A stretch of DNA of 64,000 nucleotides from NCBI GenBank assembly GCA_001602435.1, contig CP012156.1, forward strand, positions 62,001-126,000, given 5' to 3'. Below, piece after piece: positions 34,697 through 43,892 of the stretch. A program made the position numbers and the translations under genes. Position 1 is the first letter of the stretch; the number at the start of each line of letters is the position of its first letter. Below the pieces are notes generated by a model. The model made no database searches. It had not been told where the DNA came from and saw only the letters and a program-made list of their open reading frames with translations. Source of the DNA: Hyphomonadaceae bacterium UKL13-1. GTDB taxonomy: Bacteria > Pseudomonadota > Alphaproteobacteria > Caulobacterales > Aquidulcibacteraceae.

Positions 34697-37252
34697 ATGT
34701 CTCACTTAAAACGCTTGTCTTCGGGCGTAGCGCTCGCTGCACTCTCCTTAAGCATGGTTGGCTGGAGCGGTTCGGCTTTCGCGCAATCGACTGGCTCGCA
34801 GCAAGCTGAAGCCGAGCTGATTATCGTCACCGCAGCCCGCAGCCGCACGACCGCCGGTCTTATCGAAGCCGAAAAGACCCCAAAGACTCGTTCGACGATC
34901 ACTGCCGAATACATCGCCACCCAGCCAGCTGGTCAAACCGTATTCCAAAGCTTGAACTTGGTCCCCGGTCTGAACTTCACCAACAGCGACCCATATGGCT
35001 CTTCGGGTGGTAACGTTCGCCTGCGTGGTTTTGACGGCAACCGTATCTCTTTGACCGTTGACGGTATTCCACTGAACGATACTGGCAACTATGCGATCTT
35101 CACCAACCAGCAGTTGGACCCTGAATATATCACGCGCACCACCGTCAACACCGGCACCACCGACGTCGACAGCCCTTCGGCTTCGGCAACCGGCGGTACG
35201 ATCAACTTGCGCATGCGCAAGCCAGACGAAAAGATGGGCTTCCGCGCGACTGCATCGGCTGGTTCCTACGGCTACGGCCGTGGCTTGCTCAGCTTTGACA
35301 ACGGCGCATTCGGCCCTTGGGGCACGACTGCATTCATCGGCGGTTCGTATCAGAGCTACAACAAGTTCAAGGGCCCCGGCGAACTTGAAAAGAAGCAATA
35401 TAATGCGCGTATCTTCCAAAAGCTGAACGATACCGACTTCCTCAGCCTGTCGTTCCATTACAACGAGAACCGCAACGCCTTCTATCGCAACGGTTCTTTG
35501 GCTCAATGGGCATTCTATGGTCCAAACTTCGACAATTTGGATACCTGTACGCGTGTCGCGCCTGTGGCCGGCACTGCCCAAAACGACGGTGCTTCAACCG
35601 CACCTGCGAACGCGAACTTCCAAACGGCGACGGACAACCCAGCCAACCCATCGAGCTGCACCAACTATTTCGGTCTGCGCATCAACCCATCCAACACGGG
35701 TAACATTCGCGGTAGCTCGAACTTCCAATTGGCGCCAAACCTTCGCCTGACCGTCGACCCAACCTATCAATATGTGTTGGCAAACGGTGGCGGCACGACC
35801 GTCGTCAACGAAAACGACCGCCGCTTGCGCGGTGCGGGCTTGGTTCTTACCGGTACTGGTGCAATTGCAGCTGGTGTTGACCTGAACGGTGACGGCGACG
35901 TACTCGACAGCGTTCGTCTCTATACGCCAAACACCACCAACACCAACCGCGTCGGCGTTAACGCCTCGCTGATCTGGGACATCAACGACACGAACCGTCT
36001 GCGGTTTGCTTATACGTTCGACTATGGCCGTCACCGTCAAACTGGCGAATTCACCCGCTTGGACGCTCAAGGCAACCCATTGAACGATTTTGGCGGCCGT
36101 GATGGTCCAAAAGTCAATGGCGTGGACGGCAGCTTCCTGCGCGGTCGCGACCGTTTCTCGATTGCACAGCTCAACCAGTTCGCAATCGACTATAATGGCC
36201 TGTTCTTCGAAGACAAATTGCGCCTAAACGTTGGTGTTCGTGCACCATTCTTTGAGCGCCAGTTAGACCAGCGTTGCTTCAGCCAAAACGGAAGTTCGAA
36301 CGTGCTTTGCACCACCGAAACTCCGAGTGCGACTTTGGCCAACGGCAACGTTACCTTCGTTTCGCAAGGCACAAACCAATATATCGCCCCTTACAAGGCT
36401 ACACGTAAGTATGATGCTGTGTTGCCAAACATCAGCGCAAGCTATGAGTTTATCGAGAATAACTCGGTTTACGCCAGCTATGCTGAAGGCTTCTCGGCAC
36501 CTCGTACCGACAACCTCTACACGCCATTGCGCGGCGCAACGGGTGGCATTTTGCTGAACAACGCTGTTCCAGAAACCACTCAGAGCTTTGACTTGGGCTA
36601 CCGCTATCAGGGAGCGGACCTCACGGGTTCGATCGCTTTCTGGAATACCAAGTATGAGAACCGCATCGTGTCCGCGTTTGACGAAAACTTGGGCATCAGC
36701 GTCGACCGTAACGTCGGTGCTGTGGACTTGAGCGGTGTGGATTTGGAACTCGGCTACCGCTTGGGCAAGCGCTTCACCGCTTATGCCTCGGCGTCGTTTA
36801 ACGACAGCGAAGTCAAGAACAACGTGCCATTGTCGGCCACTACCTCGCTGCCAACTGGCGGCAAGAAATTGGTTGAAACGCCAGACACCACCTATGGCTT
36901 GCGCCTGCAATACGCTATCGATGGCTTAACCCTGGGTGTTCAAGGCAAGTATGTCAGCGAACGTTTCTCGACCGACATTAACGACGAAAAGTCGCCCGCG
37001 TACAGCGTCGTGGACTTGGATGCGAGCTATGACTTCGACAGCTTGGGCGTGAAGAACACAATTCTTCAGGTCAACATCATCAACCTGTTCGACGAAGGCT
37101 ATTACGGCAACATCAGCTCTACCAACAATGCGTTGACCATCGCTAACGTATCGACGGTAACTGGAACGACTGTTGCCCGTACCGGTTCTGCACCAAGCTA
37201 TGCATTGGGTGCACCTCGCACGCTGCAAGTAACTTTGAAAACAAAGTTCTAA
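34697..37252 (+). CDS. TonB-dependent receptor, probably phosphate-starvation induced
   Basis: 851 residues from the ATG at 34697 (MSHLKRLSSGVALAALSLSM), which has AGGGG six bases upstream; the ATG at 34664 lacks one. Signal peptide ends AFAQ, TonB box ELIIVTAARS, plug with GGNVRLRGFDGNRISLTVDG, barrel ending LQVTLKTKF with the classical terminal Phe. A Pho box precedes it and an alkaline phosphatase D gene follows, so the cargo is probably a phosphorus compound such as a phosphate ester or phytate. A strong terminator separates it from phoD. Confidence 0.92.
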   Translation: MSHLKRLSSGVALAALSLSMVGWSGSAFAQSTGSQQAEAELIIVTAARSRTTAGLIEAEKTPKTRSTITAEYIATQPAGQTVFQSLNLVPGLNFTNSDPYGSSGGNVRLRGFDGNRISLTVDGIPLNDTGNYAIFTNQQLDPEYITRTTVNTGTTDVDSPSASATGGTINLRMRKPDEKMGFRATASAGSYGYGRGLLSFDNGAFGPWGTTAFIGGSYQSYNKFKGPGELEKKQYNARIFQKLNDTDFLSLSFHYNENRNAFYRNGSLAQWAFYGPNFDNLDTCTRVAPVAGTAQNDGASTAPANANFQTATDNPANPSSCTNYFGLRINPSNTGNIRGSSNFQLAPNLRLTVDPTYQYVLANGGGTTVVNENDRRLRGAGLVLTGTGAIAAGVDLNGDGDVLDSVRLYTPNTTNTNRVGVNASLIWDINDTNRLRFAYTFDYGRHRQTGEFTRLDAQGNPLNDFGGRDGPKVNGVDGSFLRGRDRFSIAQLNQFAIDYNGLFFEDKLRLNVGVRAPFFERQLDQRCFSQNGSSNVLCTTETPSATLANGNVTFVSQGTNQYIAPYKATRKYDAVLPNISASYEFIENNSVYASYAEGFSAPRTDNLYTPLRGATGGILLNNAVPETTQSFDLGYRYQGADLTGSIAFWNTKYENRIVSAFDENLGISVDRNVGAVDLSGVDLELGYRLGKRFTAYASASFNDSEVKNNVPLSATTSLPTGGKKLVETPDTTYGLRLQYAIDGLTLGVQGKYVSERFSTDINDEKSPAYSVVDLDASYDFDSLGVKNTILQVNIINLFDEGYYGNISSTNNALTIANVSTVTGTTVARTGSAPSYALGAPRTLQVTLKTKF

Positions 37253-37278
37253 GCTCAAAGCGCTGTAACGTTTGGTTC

Positions 37279-37313
37279 ATGGGGCGGCCTTTTCGGGGGC
37301 CGCCCCATTTTCG
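37279..37313 (+). terminator. Intrinsic terminator between the receptor and phoD
   Basis: ATGGGGCGGCC (37279-37289) pairs perfectly with GGCCGCCCCAT (37298-37308), followed by TTTTCG-like T run. phoD either has its own promoter in the 60 bases after it or is expressed by read-through. Confidence 0.9.
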
Positions 37314-37374
37314 TTTAAGGTCCCATGCACTAGGGTGAGGGGACACTCATTTCTACAATACAAGGTCTGGTCTG

Positions 37375-38958
37375 ATGAGCTTCGATCCAAAGCGGCGGTT
37401 GTTTTTGAACGCATGGGCAATGGGAGCGGCAGCGGCTTCGATCAGCAGCCCGTGGCGTGGTTCTGCCATGGCGCAGACACCGAAATTCATCTCTGACCCC
37501 TTCACCATGGGTGTGGCGTCCGGTGATCCAACACAGGACGGCTTTGTGCTTTGGACGCGGTTAGCGCCAGAACCGCTTGACCCAGAATATTCAATTGACG
37601 GCTTGGTCGATGTCCAATGCGAAATCGCTGAGGATGAGGCCTTTACCAAAGTCGTGCGACGCGAATTTGCCGTCGCCCGGCCCGATAATGCACATTGCGT
37701 GCATGTCGAGGTAGGCGGTCTGAAGCCTAACCGGCCGTACTTCTACCGGTTCCGCGTTGGGTTAGCTGTATCGCCGGTCGGCCGCACCCGCACGACCCCG
37801 GAATTTGGGGCACCACTGGCCAAAATGCGCTTTGCTTGGCATTCCTGCGCCCATTATGAGCAAGGCTTGTTCACCGCCTATGGCGATCTCGCCAAGCAAA
37901 ATCCAGACGTCATCCTATCGCTCGGCGACTACATCTATGAAGTGTCCTATGGTGCCGCGGTCCGCCGCATGCCGGTGGAAGATGCCTTTAGCTTGAGCGA
38001 CTATCGCCTCATCCACGCTGTCCACAAGATGGATCCGGACCTGCAGGCCGCTCATGCTGCGGCTCCTTGGCTCTTCATTTGGGATGATCATGAAGTGGCC
38101 AATGATTATCAGGCAGACTTCGGCAAAGTCCTTCCTGGTCAAGATCCCGCCAAGGACTTTCCGATCCGTAAATATAATGCTTACAAAGCCTTCTTTGAGA
38201 GCCAGCCCTTGCGTGCTCGCTCGCGCTTTGATGCCGTCAACCGTATGCGGATTTATGGCCAGAGCGGCTGGGGCGATCTACTCGACTTTACTTTACTGGA
38301 CACCCGGCAATATCGCTCCAAGGGGGCCTGCTTGTCGCCGGGGCGGCAAGAGGCGGAGTCCGTCAGCCGCACGACCTGCGCAGACTTGCAAGACCCTTCG
38401 CGCACCATTTTGGGCGCTAGGCAAGAGCGCTTCGTGTCCGAGAATTTCATGCGCGCGCCGTTTAAGTGGTCGGTTCTGGTCCAGCCGACGATCTTCTCAA
38501 CTTTGTTTCAGAAGAATAGCCAAGGCGACCCAACCGCCTTTACCGATGGCTGGAGTGGCTTTGAACCTGCGCGCCAAAAGATCATTGATCAGATGGCCCG
38601 TCGCCGCCGCGATGTTTCGTCTGTTGTCATTGGCGGGGATATGCACGGCTTCTGGGCCAGCGATGTCAAACAAGACTATGCCAAACCTGAGAGTGATACC
38701 GTGGCGGTGGAGTTCGTCGGCGGCTCGATCTCAACCATGTCGTTCAATTATGACCGCTGGAACCGATTGTTCCCAGACAATCCGCATCTCAAGTGGCAGG
38801 ATGACCGGGTACGCGGCTATGGCCTGGTGGACGTAACCCCGCAGACGATGGACGTCCGCTTGATGAGCACGCCGACGACGTGGCGTCGGGATCAAGCCTT
38901 TAAGCCACTGAAGCGCTATGTGGTTGAGCGCGGTAAAGCTGCGCTGAACGAAGCCTAA
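37375..38958 (+). CDS. phoD: Alkaline phosphatase D (PhoD family), Tat-exported
   Basis: 527 residues. Twin-arginine signal RRLFLNAWAMGAAAASI then AMAQ. PhoD_N fibronectin-like domain at about 40-140 (GVASGDPTQDGFVLWTRL), then the metallophosphatase domain with SLGDYIYE, WDDHEVANDY, VVIGGDMHGFWASD and VEFVGGSISTMS. Ca2+/Fe-dependent phosphomono/diesterase of the periplasm, usually in the Pho regulon. Its position after the Pho-box receptor suggests that it frees phosphate from the imported or surface substrate. Confidence 0.95.
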   Translation: MSFDPKRRLFLNAWAMGAAAASISSPWRGSAMAQTPKFISDPFTMGVASGDPTQDGFVLWTRLAPEPLDPEYSIDGLVDVQCEIAEDEAFTKVVRREFAVARPDNAHCVHVEVGGLKPNRPYFYRFRVGLAVSPVGRTRTTPEFGAPLAKMRFAWHSCAHYEQGLFTAYGDLAKQNPDVILSLGDYIYEVSYGAAVRRMPVEDAFSLSDYRLIHAVHKMDPDLQAAHAAAPWLFIWDDHEVANDYQADFGKVLPGQDPAKDFPIRKYNAYKAFFESQPLRARSRFDAVNRMRIYGQSGWGDLLDFTLLDTRQYRSKGACLSPGRQEAESVSRTTCADLQDPSRTILGARQERFVSENFMRAPFKWSVLVQPTIFSTLFQKNSQGDPTAFTDGWSGFEPARQKIIDQMARRRRDVSSVVIGGDMHGFWASDVKQDYAKPESDTVAVEFVGGSISTMSFNYDRWNRLFPDNPHLKWQDDRVRGYGLVDVTPQTMDVRLMSTPTTWRRDQAFKPLKRYVVERGKAALNEA

Positions 38959-39042
38959 GATCCGCAGATGCCCATCTTGCAGCCAGCGCCAGACAGGGCC
39001 ATGTGACCAGCCCCGGATCAAGTCACCGCGAGGAGCCCTATT

Positions 39043-40059
39043 TTGACGCAACTGATCATTCCCGCCGAATGGGCCCCTCATAAGGCGATTTGGACGTGCT
39101 GGCCGTCGGCAGCGGACTTGTGGCAGGAAGACTTGGCCCCCGCGCGCGCCGAAGTGGCCGCTATGATCCGCGCCCTCGTCGCGCCAACGCCTGCCGGCAA
39201 GGTTGGGGACCTTGTTCATGTTCTCGCCCATGGTGACGAGGCGGTCGCCAGCGCTCGCGCAAGCCTGCCAGCACAGGTTCAAATTCATCCCTGTGGGTTT
39301 GGCGATATTTGGCTGCGCGATACCGGCCCTATCTTTGCTAAGCGTGACGGCAGGGCAATAGCTTTGCGGTTTGGCTTTAATGGCTGGGGCGGCAAATATG
39401 ACTTGCCGTTTGATGACAGTGTCGGCGACAAGGTTGCGGAAGCTGCCGCTGCCCCCGTGCAACGGGCGGAGTTCATCCTTGAAGGGGGTGCTGTTGACCA
39501 TGACGGCGAGGGTACCGTCCTGACCACTCGGCAATGCTTGCTCAACCCAAATCGTAATGCGGGTTGGACCGAAGCGGTCGCTGAAGCGCATTTACAAGCA
39601 GCCTTGGGGGCAAAGAAGGTCCTGTGGCTGGGTGATGGTTTGGCCAATGATCACACCGATGGCCATGTAGACAATATTGCGCGCTTTATCGGCCCTGGCC
39701 GCGTCATGTGCATGGCCCCTTTTGGCGCGGATGACCCGAACCGGGACGTCCTCGATCAGATTGCTGCAGACTTGCGCGCCATGACCGATGCTGCGGGGCG
39801 GGCACTGGAAGTCATCCAAATTCCATCGCCCGGCTTGGTGGAGGATGAAGACGGCGAGGCGATTCCTGCCTCGCATATGAACTTCATCATTGGCAACGCC
39901 AGCGTGGTGATGCCGCATTATGGTGCGCCTTCAACCGATGCCGCCCTGCGCGGATTAGCCGCGGCCTTTCCAAATCATCGCGTTGTCGGCATTCAAAGCA
40001 CGGCCATTTTAACTGGTGGCGGCAGTTTCCATTGTATCACCCAGCAGGAGCCAGCCTGA
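39043..40059 (+). CDS. aguA: Agmatine deiminase
   Basis: 338 residues, TTG start with GAGGAG eight bases upstream. Peptidyl-arginine-deiminase fold: IWLRDTGPIF, GWGGKYDLPFDD, EGGAVDHDGEG, NDHTDGHVDN and the catalytic cysteine C331 in GGGSFHCITQQ. Converts agmatine to N-carbamoylputrescine. The next gene, one base after its stop, encodes the amidase for that product, so the function is well supported. Confidence 0.95.
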   Translation: MTQLIIPAEWAPHKAIWTCWPSAADLWQEDLAPARAEVAAMIRALVAPTPAGKVGDLVHVLAHGDEAVASARASLPAQVQIHPCGFGDIWLRDTGPIFAKRDGRAIALRFGFNGWGGKYDLPFDDSVGDKVAEAAAAPVQRAEFILEGGAVDHDGEGTVLTTRQCLLNPNRNAGWTEAVAEAHLQAALGAKKVLWLGDGLANDHTDGHVDNIARFIGPGRVMCMAPFGADDPNRDVLDQIAADLRAMTDAAGRALEVIQIPSPGLVEDEDGEAIPASHMNFIIGNASVVMPHYGAPSTDAALRGLAAAFPNHRVVGIQSTAILTGGGSFHCITQQEPA

Positions 40060-40060
40060 T

Positions 40061-40912
40061 ATGTCGCGCCTTGTGAACCTAGCTGCTCTTCAGACCCACT
40101 ATGGCTCTGATCTTCAAGATAATATTGATCGCACCATTGCCCTCATCCGTCAGGCCGCTGCTGGCGGTGCTCAGATCATTCTGCCTTCAGAATTGTTCCA
40201 GGGGCCGTATTTCTGCACGACCCAGGACGAGCGCTGGTTCGCCACCGCCTATTCGGCCCTAGAGCATCCCTGTGTGACGCAGCTGCAGCCCATCGCGGCG
40301 GAATTGGGAGTCGTGATTCCGGTTTCGATATTTGAGCGCGAAGGGCCGCGCTATTACAATAGTGTGGTTATTCTTGATGCTGACGGAACGGCGTTGGGCA
40401 CTTACCGGAAAAGCCATATCCCAGACGGTCCAGGTTATCAGGAGAAATATTATTTCCGGCCCGGCGACACTGGGTTCAAAGTCTGGAACACACGTTACGC
40501 CAAAATTGGCGTCGGCATCTGTTGGGATCAATGGTATCCCGAGGCCGCCCGCGCCATGGCCCTGTTGGGAGCAGAAGTTTTATTCTACCCCACCGCGATC
40601 GGCTCTGAGCCCCATGATGGGACATTGGACACACGCGACCCGTGGCGTCGCGCAATGCAGGGGCACGCGGTCAGCAATGTGATTCCTGTGGTCGCCGCCA
40701 ACCGAATTGGTGTCGAAAAGGGCTTGGGCGATGATCAGCACTTCTATGGTTCGTCCTTTATTGCGGATCATCGCGGAGATTTGATCGCGGACCTATCCCG
40801 CACCGATGAAGGCATTGCCTCGGGCACCGTCGACCTGACATTTTTGGACAGACACCGCGCGGCATGGGGGTTTTTCAGGGATCGGCGACCAGATCTCTAT
40901 GCACAAAACTGA
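40061..40912 (+). CDS. aguB: N-carbamoylputrescine amidase
   Basis: 283 residues from the ATG at 40061; the longer frame runs back into aguA and is not needed. Nitrilase-superfamily triad E44 (LPSELFQGPYF), K117 (RKSHIPDGPG) and C154 (GVGICWDQWYPE). Hydrolyses N-carbamoylputrescine to putrescine, CO2 and ammonia. With AguA it completes the agmatine route to putrescine, the main precursor of the polyamines implied also by the DHS-like gene at 43893-44942. Confidence 0.95.
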   Translation: MSRLVNLAALQTHYGSDLQDNIDRTIALIRQAAAGGAQIILPSELFQGPYFCTTQDERWFATAYSALEHPCVTQLQPIAAELGVVIPVSIFEREGPRYYNSVVILDADGTALGTYRKSHIPDGPGYQEKYYFRPGDTGFKVWNTRYAKIGVGICWDQWYPEAARAMALLGAEVLFYPTAIGSEPHDGTLDTRDPWRRAMQGHAVSNVIPVVAANRIGVEKGLGDDQHFYGSSFIADHRGDLIADLSRTDEGIASGTVDLTFLDRHRAAWGFFRDRRPDLYAQN

Positions 40913-40928
40913 GTCAAATTTGCCTTTC

Positions 40929-40944
40929 ACGGTTATAAAACCGT
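40929..40944. promoter_or_regulatory. Perfect palindrome upstream of exbB, possible operator
   Basis: ACGGTT and AACCGT flank ATAA. There is no T run in either direction that would make it a normal terminator, and it lies about 180 bases before exbB next to AT-rich promoter-like sequence. Could be an operator controlling the TonB operon; no known box recognised. Confidence 0.4.
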
Positions 40945-41122
40945 AACAAAACCAGACTCAATTCTTAACAACAGCATCTTCTACAGACATTTCCTGCCTC
41001 ACAGCGGCAATTTAGCGCATAGCCCCCTTCCACAAACGCTAAAGGGCGGCTAGGACTCCGGTGGAGCCCGATCGTTACAAAAAGGTTAACGGCGGGACTG
41101 ATTTTGGAGGATACAGAAAACC

Positions 41123-42001
41123 ATGTTTGCTCTTCTGCAAGCCGCCGGTGCTGCTGACACCGCTGCCACCCCCGCCGCTGACGCAACTGTTGCTGCTGCT
41201 GCTGAAACCACGAACGCTGTTGTTGAGTCAGTGAATGCTGTCGCTGCTGCCGCACCTGCTGCACCAAGTGCCGCTGAAGCCGCTGCTGCTGCTGCAGAAG
41301 CTGCTAAGAACGCCGGTCAACAAAACATCACCTTGATGGACATGATTGCGCATTCGCCATTGGTGTCGAAGATCGTTTTGGTGATCTTGTTGCTTTGCGC
41401 CGTATACGCCATTGCCTTGATGTTCGAAAAAATCATCGTGATGCGTGGCAACAAGAAGCGCACCGTTGAATTCGTTGCCGCTTACAAGAAGGCAAAGTCC
41501 CCAGAAGAAGCCGCTCAATTGCTCTCGAAGCAACCAGACGGCTTTGCCAAGAAAATGTTTGCTGCTGGCTATGGCGAGCTGCAAAAGGCGAAGGATGCTG
41601 GCCTCTACAATAACCGCGATGCCCGTGGTGATTTGCTTGAGCGTATCCGTTCGGCAATGACCGCAGAGCAAAACAAGGGTCTTGAAGAACTGGGTTCCAA
41701 CATGACCTTCTTGGCTTCGATCGGTTCGAACGCACCGTTCATCGGTTTGTTCGGTACGGTTTGGGGCATCATGAACTCGTTCATCGCTATCGCAAACACC
41801 CAGACCACCTCGCTCGCCGTTGTGGCACCAGGTATCGCTGAAGCTCTGTTCGCAACCGCTGCAGGCCTCGTGGCTGCTATCCCAGCCGTGTTGATCTACA
41901 ACTTCTCCGCAAAGCAAACCGGCACGATCGGTGGCTATTTGGAAGACTTTGAAGCCGACTTCATCTCGCTGGTTACCCGCGACATGGACAAGCAGGGCTG
42001 A
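41123..42001 (+). CDS. exbB: TonB-system proton channel subunit ExbB
   Basis: 292 residues. An Ala-rich periplasmic N-terminal extension of about 70 residues is followed by the first membrane helix ([20 protein letters not shown]), a cytoplasmic domain, and helices two and three with [15 protein letters not shown] and [20 protein letters not shown], the MotA/TolQ/ExbB signature. Forms the pentameric proton channel with ExbD that energises TonB. GGAGG lies upstream. First gene of an exbB-exbD-exbD-tonB operon serving the receptors in this region. Confidence 0.95.
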   Translation: MFALLQAAGAADTAATPAADATVAAAAETTNAVVESVNAVAAAAPAAPSAAEAAAAAAEAAKNAGQQNITLMDMIAHSPLVSKIVLVILLLCAVYAIALMFEKIIVMRGNKKRTVEFVAAYKKAKSPEEAAQLLSKQPDGFAKKMFAAGYGELQKAKDAGLYNNRDARGDLLERIRSAMTAEQNKGLEELGSNMTFLASIGSNAPFIGLFGTVWGIMNSFIAIANTQTTSLAVVAPGIAEALFATAAGLVAAIPAVLIYNFSAKQTGTIGGYLEDFEADFISLVTRDMDKQG

Positions 42002-42028
42002 TCGGGGCTCTAGAAAAGGAGACCGATC

Positions 42029-42505
42029 ATGGGTGCAAAACTAGCCGGAGGCGGCGGCGGCAAAAGAGGCCAGCTGGATGTCAACGCAGAACCAAACATC
42101 GTTCCATTCGTGGACGTTATGTTGGTGCTGTTGATCATCTTCATGGTGGCCTCGCCTGTTGCGTCAGTCGACATCAAGGTCGACTTGCCAGACTCCAAGG
42201 TCCTGCCGTCGAAGCGGCCACCAAAGCCTACCTATGTCACGATTCAGGACAAGGGTGGCGTCGTTGGCTTCTTCGTGGGCAATGATGAAGTCGTGGATAC
42301 CACGGTCCTCGGGAAAAAGGCCTTTGATGGCGTTGTTAAAGACAACCCAAATTTCAAAGGCGACTTGGCTAAAATTATCGACCAACGGATTTACATCCGT
42401 GCCGATGGTGACACGCCATACCGTAACGTGGTTTTCGCTATGAACCGCCTTCAAGATGAAGGCTTCTACAAAGTTGCGCTCGTTGGCGCAGACAAACGCC
42501 GCTAG
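42029..42505 (+). CDS. exbD: ExbD-type biopolymer transport protein (first copy)
   Basis: 158 residues. One membrane helix with the proton-carrying Asp (NIVPFVDVMLVLLIIFMVAS), then a periplasmic peptidoglycan-facing domain. It differs clearly from the second copy, and shows the short GAKLAGGGGGK start common to this operon type. The twin ExbD arrangement is known in Xanthomonas-like and alphaproteobacterial TonB systems, where the second is needed only for some substrates. Confidence 0.93.
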   Translation: MGAKLAGGGGGKRGQLDVNAEPNIVPFVDVMLVLLIIFMVASPVASVDIKVDLPDSKVLPSKRPPKPTYVTIQDKGGVVGFFVGNDEVVDTTVLGKKAFDGVVKDNPNFKGDLAKIIDQRIYIRADGDTPYRNVVFAMNRLQDEGFYKVALVGADKRR

Positions 42506-42522
42506 GTAAGGGAGGTACAATC

Positions 42523-42600
42523 ATGTTGAATTTTTATACCACCCAGGTCTGCTTCTGCGAGATTTTGAACCTGAAGGGAGCGATGCACCATGGGCGCTAA
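42523..42600 (+). CDS. Short leader ORF before the second exbD (translational coupling candidate)
   Basis: A 25-codon ORF lies in the 84-base gap between the two exbD genes. It begins with ATG seven bases after AAGGGAGG, a stronger ribosome binding site than that of the downstream gene, and contains a CFC motif (TTQVCFCEIL). Its stop TAA overlaps the second exbD gene by 11 bases in another frame. Terminating ribosomes would arrive at the exbD ATG at 42590, so it may couple or meter translation. The peptide itself may have no function; conservation is untested. Confidence 0.4.
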   Translation: MLNFYTTQVCFCEILNLKGAMHHGR

Positions 42601-43072
42601 ACTCTCCGGCGGGAACAAAGGCAAAGGCATGCAGCCGAGCTCGGAACCTAATATCGTTCCGTTCATCGACATTCTCTTGGTGTTGCTGATCATCTTCATG
42701 GTGGCAGCTCCTATTCCGACGACGGACGTGAAGGTGGATCTTCCACCCCCCGTTCCGCAGCCTAAAGAGCCAACAGAGAAGCCAAAAACCCCGACTGTTG
42801 TCGATATTCGCGACGATGGGACGGGCGTGCCGCAAATCTTTGTGGATACCCAGATCACCGAAGCTGATGCCTTGGCTGCCAAGGTGTTGGAACGGATCAC
42901 CTTCCATGTGCCAGATTCTCCAAACCGCCTGCTGGAAACAGTTCGGGTGCGTGCGGACCAAACCTTGCCATATGCGTCGGTGATGGAAACCATGGCGATC
43001 CTGCAGGAAGCCAACTTCCAAAAAGTCTCGCTGGTTGCTGAAGATGCAATCAGCCCAGATCAGTTGCGATAG
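42590..43072 (+). CDS. exbD: ExbD-type biopolymer transport protein (second copy)
   Basis: 160 residues. GAKLSGGNKGK start, then NIVPFIDILLVLLIIFMVAA with the conserved Asp, and a Pro-rich linker (VPQPKEPTEKPKTPTV) before the periplasmic domain. Its GGGAG site lies nine bases upstream inside the small leader ORF. Works with ExbB and TonB; whether the two ExbDs mix in one channel or serve separate ones is unknown. Confidence 0.93.
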   Translation: MGAKLSGGNKGKGMQPSSEPNIVPFIDILLVLLIIFMVAAPIPTTDVKVDLPPPVPQPKEPTEKPKTPTVVDIRDDGTGVPQIFVDTQITEADALAAKVLERITFHVPDSPNRLLETVRVRADQTLPYASVMETMAILQEANFQKVSLVAEDAISPDQLR

Positions 43073-43086
43073 GAGGGCAATGAGAT

Positions 43087-43752
43087 ATGGCTAAATATCG
43101 TATGTTGTTCCTCTTGATCTCGATCATCCTTTGGTCGGGTATCTTGTACGGCGTTTCGAAAGTGCGCCCGGAAATCGTGACGGACTTCTTGGACAATCTG
43201 AACGTGGTGAAGGCGGAGAAGGAAAAGAAACTTCCACCACCGCCTCCACCTCCACCACCGCCTGATAAACTGCCACCGCCGCCACCACTGGTGGAGCGTC
43301 AAACCAAAGTTGTCGTAGACCTTCCGCCTCCGCCACAGGAAGAAATCCGCGAGACCGTTGTGCGCGCCCCCCCACCACCGGCACCTGCGTTGACGGACTA
43401 TCAGCCGCCAGCACCACCGCCACCACCACCGGCACCACCGCCACCGCCGCCTCCGCCATCGTGCACCGAGGCAGCGAAGAACCCACGCAAACTTCGTGAG
43501 TTCAACGTGGAGCGGGCCTATCCACAGCGCGCTGTGGACCGTGGAACCGAAGGCAGTGTTCGGGCGACCTTGCAGATCGACGCAACCGGTTCAGTTGTTG
43601 GGGTCATCGTGACCTCGGCTAACCCACCTGGCGTGTTCGAATCGGCTGTTGAGCGTGAAGCGCGTCGTATGCGCTTTGAGCCAGCGCGCCGGAACTGTGA
43701 GAATGTGGCTGATGATTACCCACTCGAAGTGAAGTTCGTTTTGGGCGAGTAA
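43087..43752 (+). CDS. tonB: TonB energy transducer with polyproline stalk
   Basis: 221 residues. One N-terminal membrane helix (MLFLLISIILWSGILYGVSK), a stalk at about 50-125 made of proline runs with a few charged insertions, and a C-terminal TonB domain from about 140 (REFNVERAYPQRAVDRGTEG, ATGSVVGVIVTSANPPG). The two cysteines SCTEAA and RNCENV flank the domain and could form a disulfide. It contacts the TonB boxes of receptors such as those at 27537, 30696 and 34697. Last gene of the operon; a strong terminator follows. Confidence 0.93.
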   Translation: MAKYRMLFLLISIILWSGILYGVSKVRPEIVTDFLDNLNVVKAEKEKKLPPPPPPPPPPDKLPPPPPLVERQTKVVVDLPPPPQEEIRETVVRAPPPPAPALTDYQPPAPPPPPPAPPPPPPPPSCTEAAKNPRKLREFNVERAYPQRAVDRGTEGSVRATLQIDATGSVVGVIVTSANPPGVFESAVEREARRMRFEPARRNCENVADDYPLEVKFVLGE

Positions 43753-43777
43753 TCGGAAAAGCTTCGGCTAAAATTAG

Positions 43778-43810
43778 GGGCCGCTGTACTTGGTACAGCG
43801 GCCCTTTTTT
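43778..43810 (+). terminator. Intrinsic terminator of the exbB-tonB operon
   Basis: GGGCCGCTGTAC (43778-43789) pairs perfectly with GTACAGCGGCCC (43793-43804) with a three-base loop, followed by TTTTTT. Confidence 0.93.
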
Positions 43811-43836
43811 GTATGCGGAAGCCAGCGATTGGGCAC

Positions 43837-43865
43837 GAAAAAGGGGCGACCGCAGCCGCCCCTTT
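43837..43865 (-). terminator. Intrinsic terminator of the DHS-like gene
   Basis: On the reverse strand AAAGGGGCG pairs with CGCCCCTT and is followed by a T run (the AAAAA at 43838-43842 on the given strand). Confidence 0.8.
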
Positions 43866-43892
43866 GCTAAATTTGAGCTCTGGTTTCTAGGC

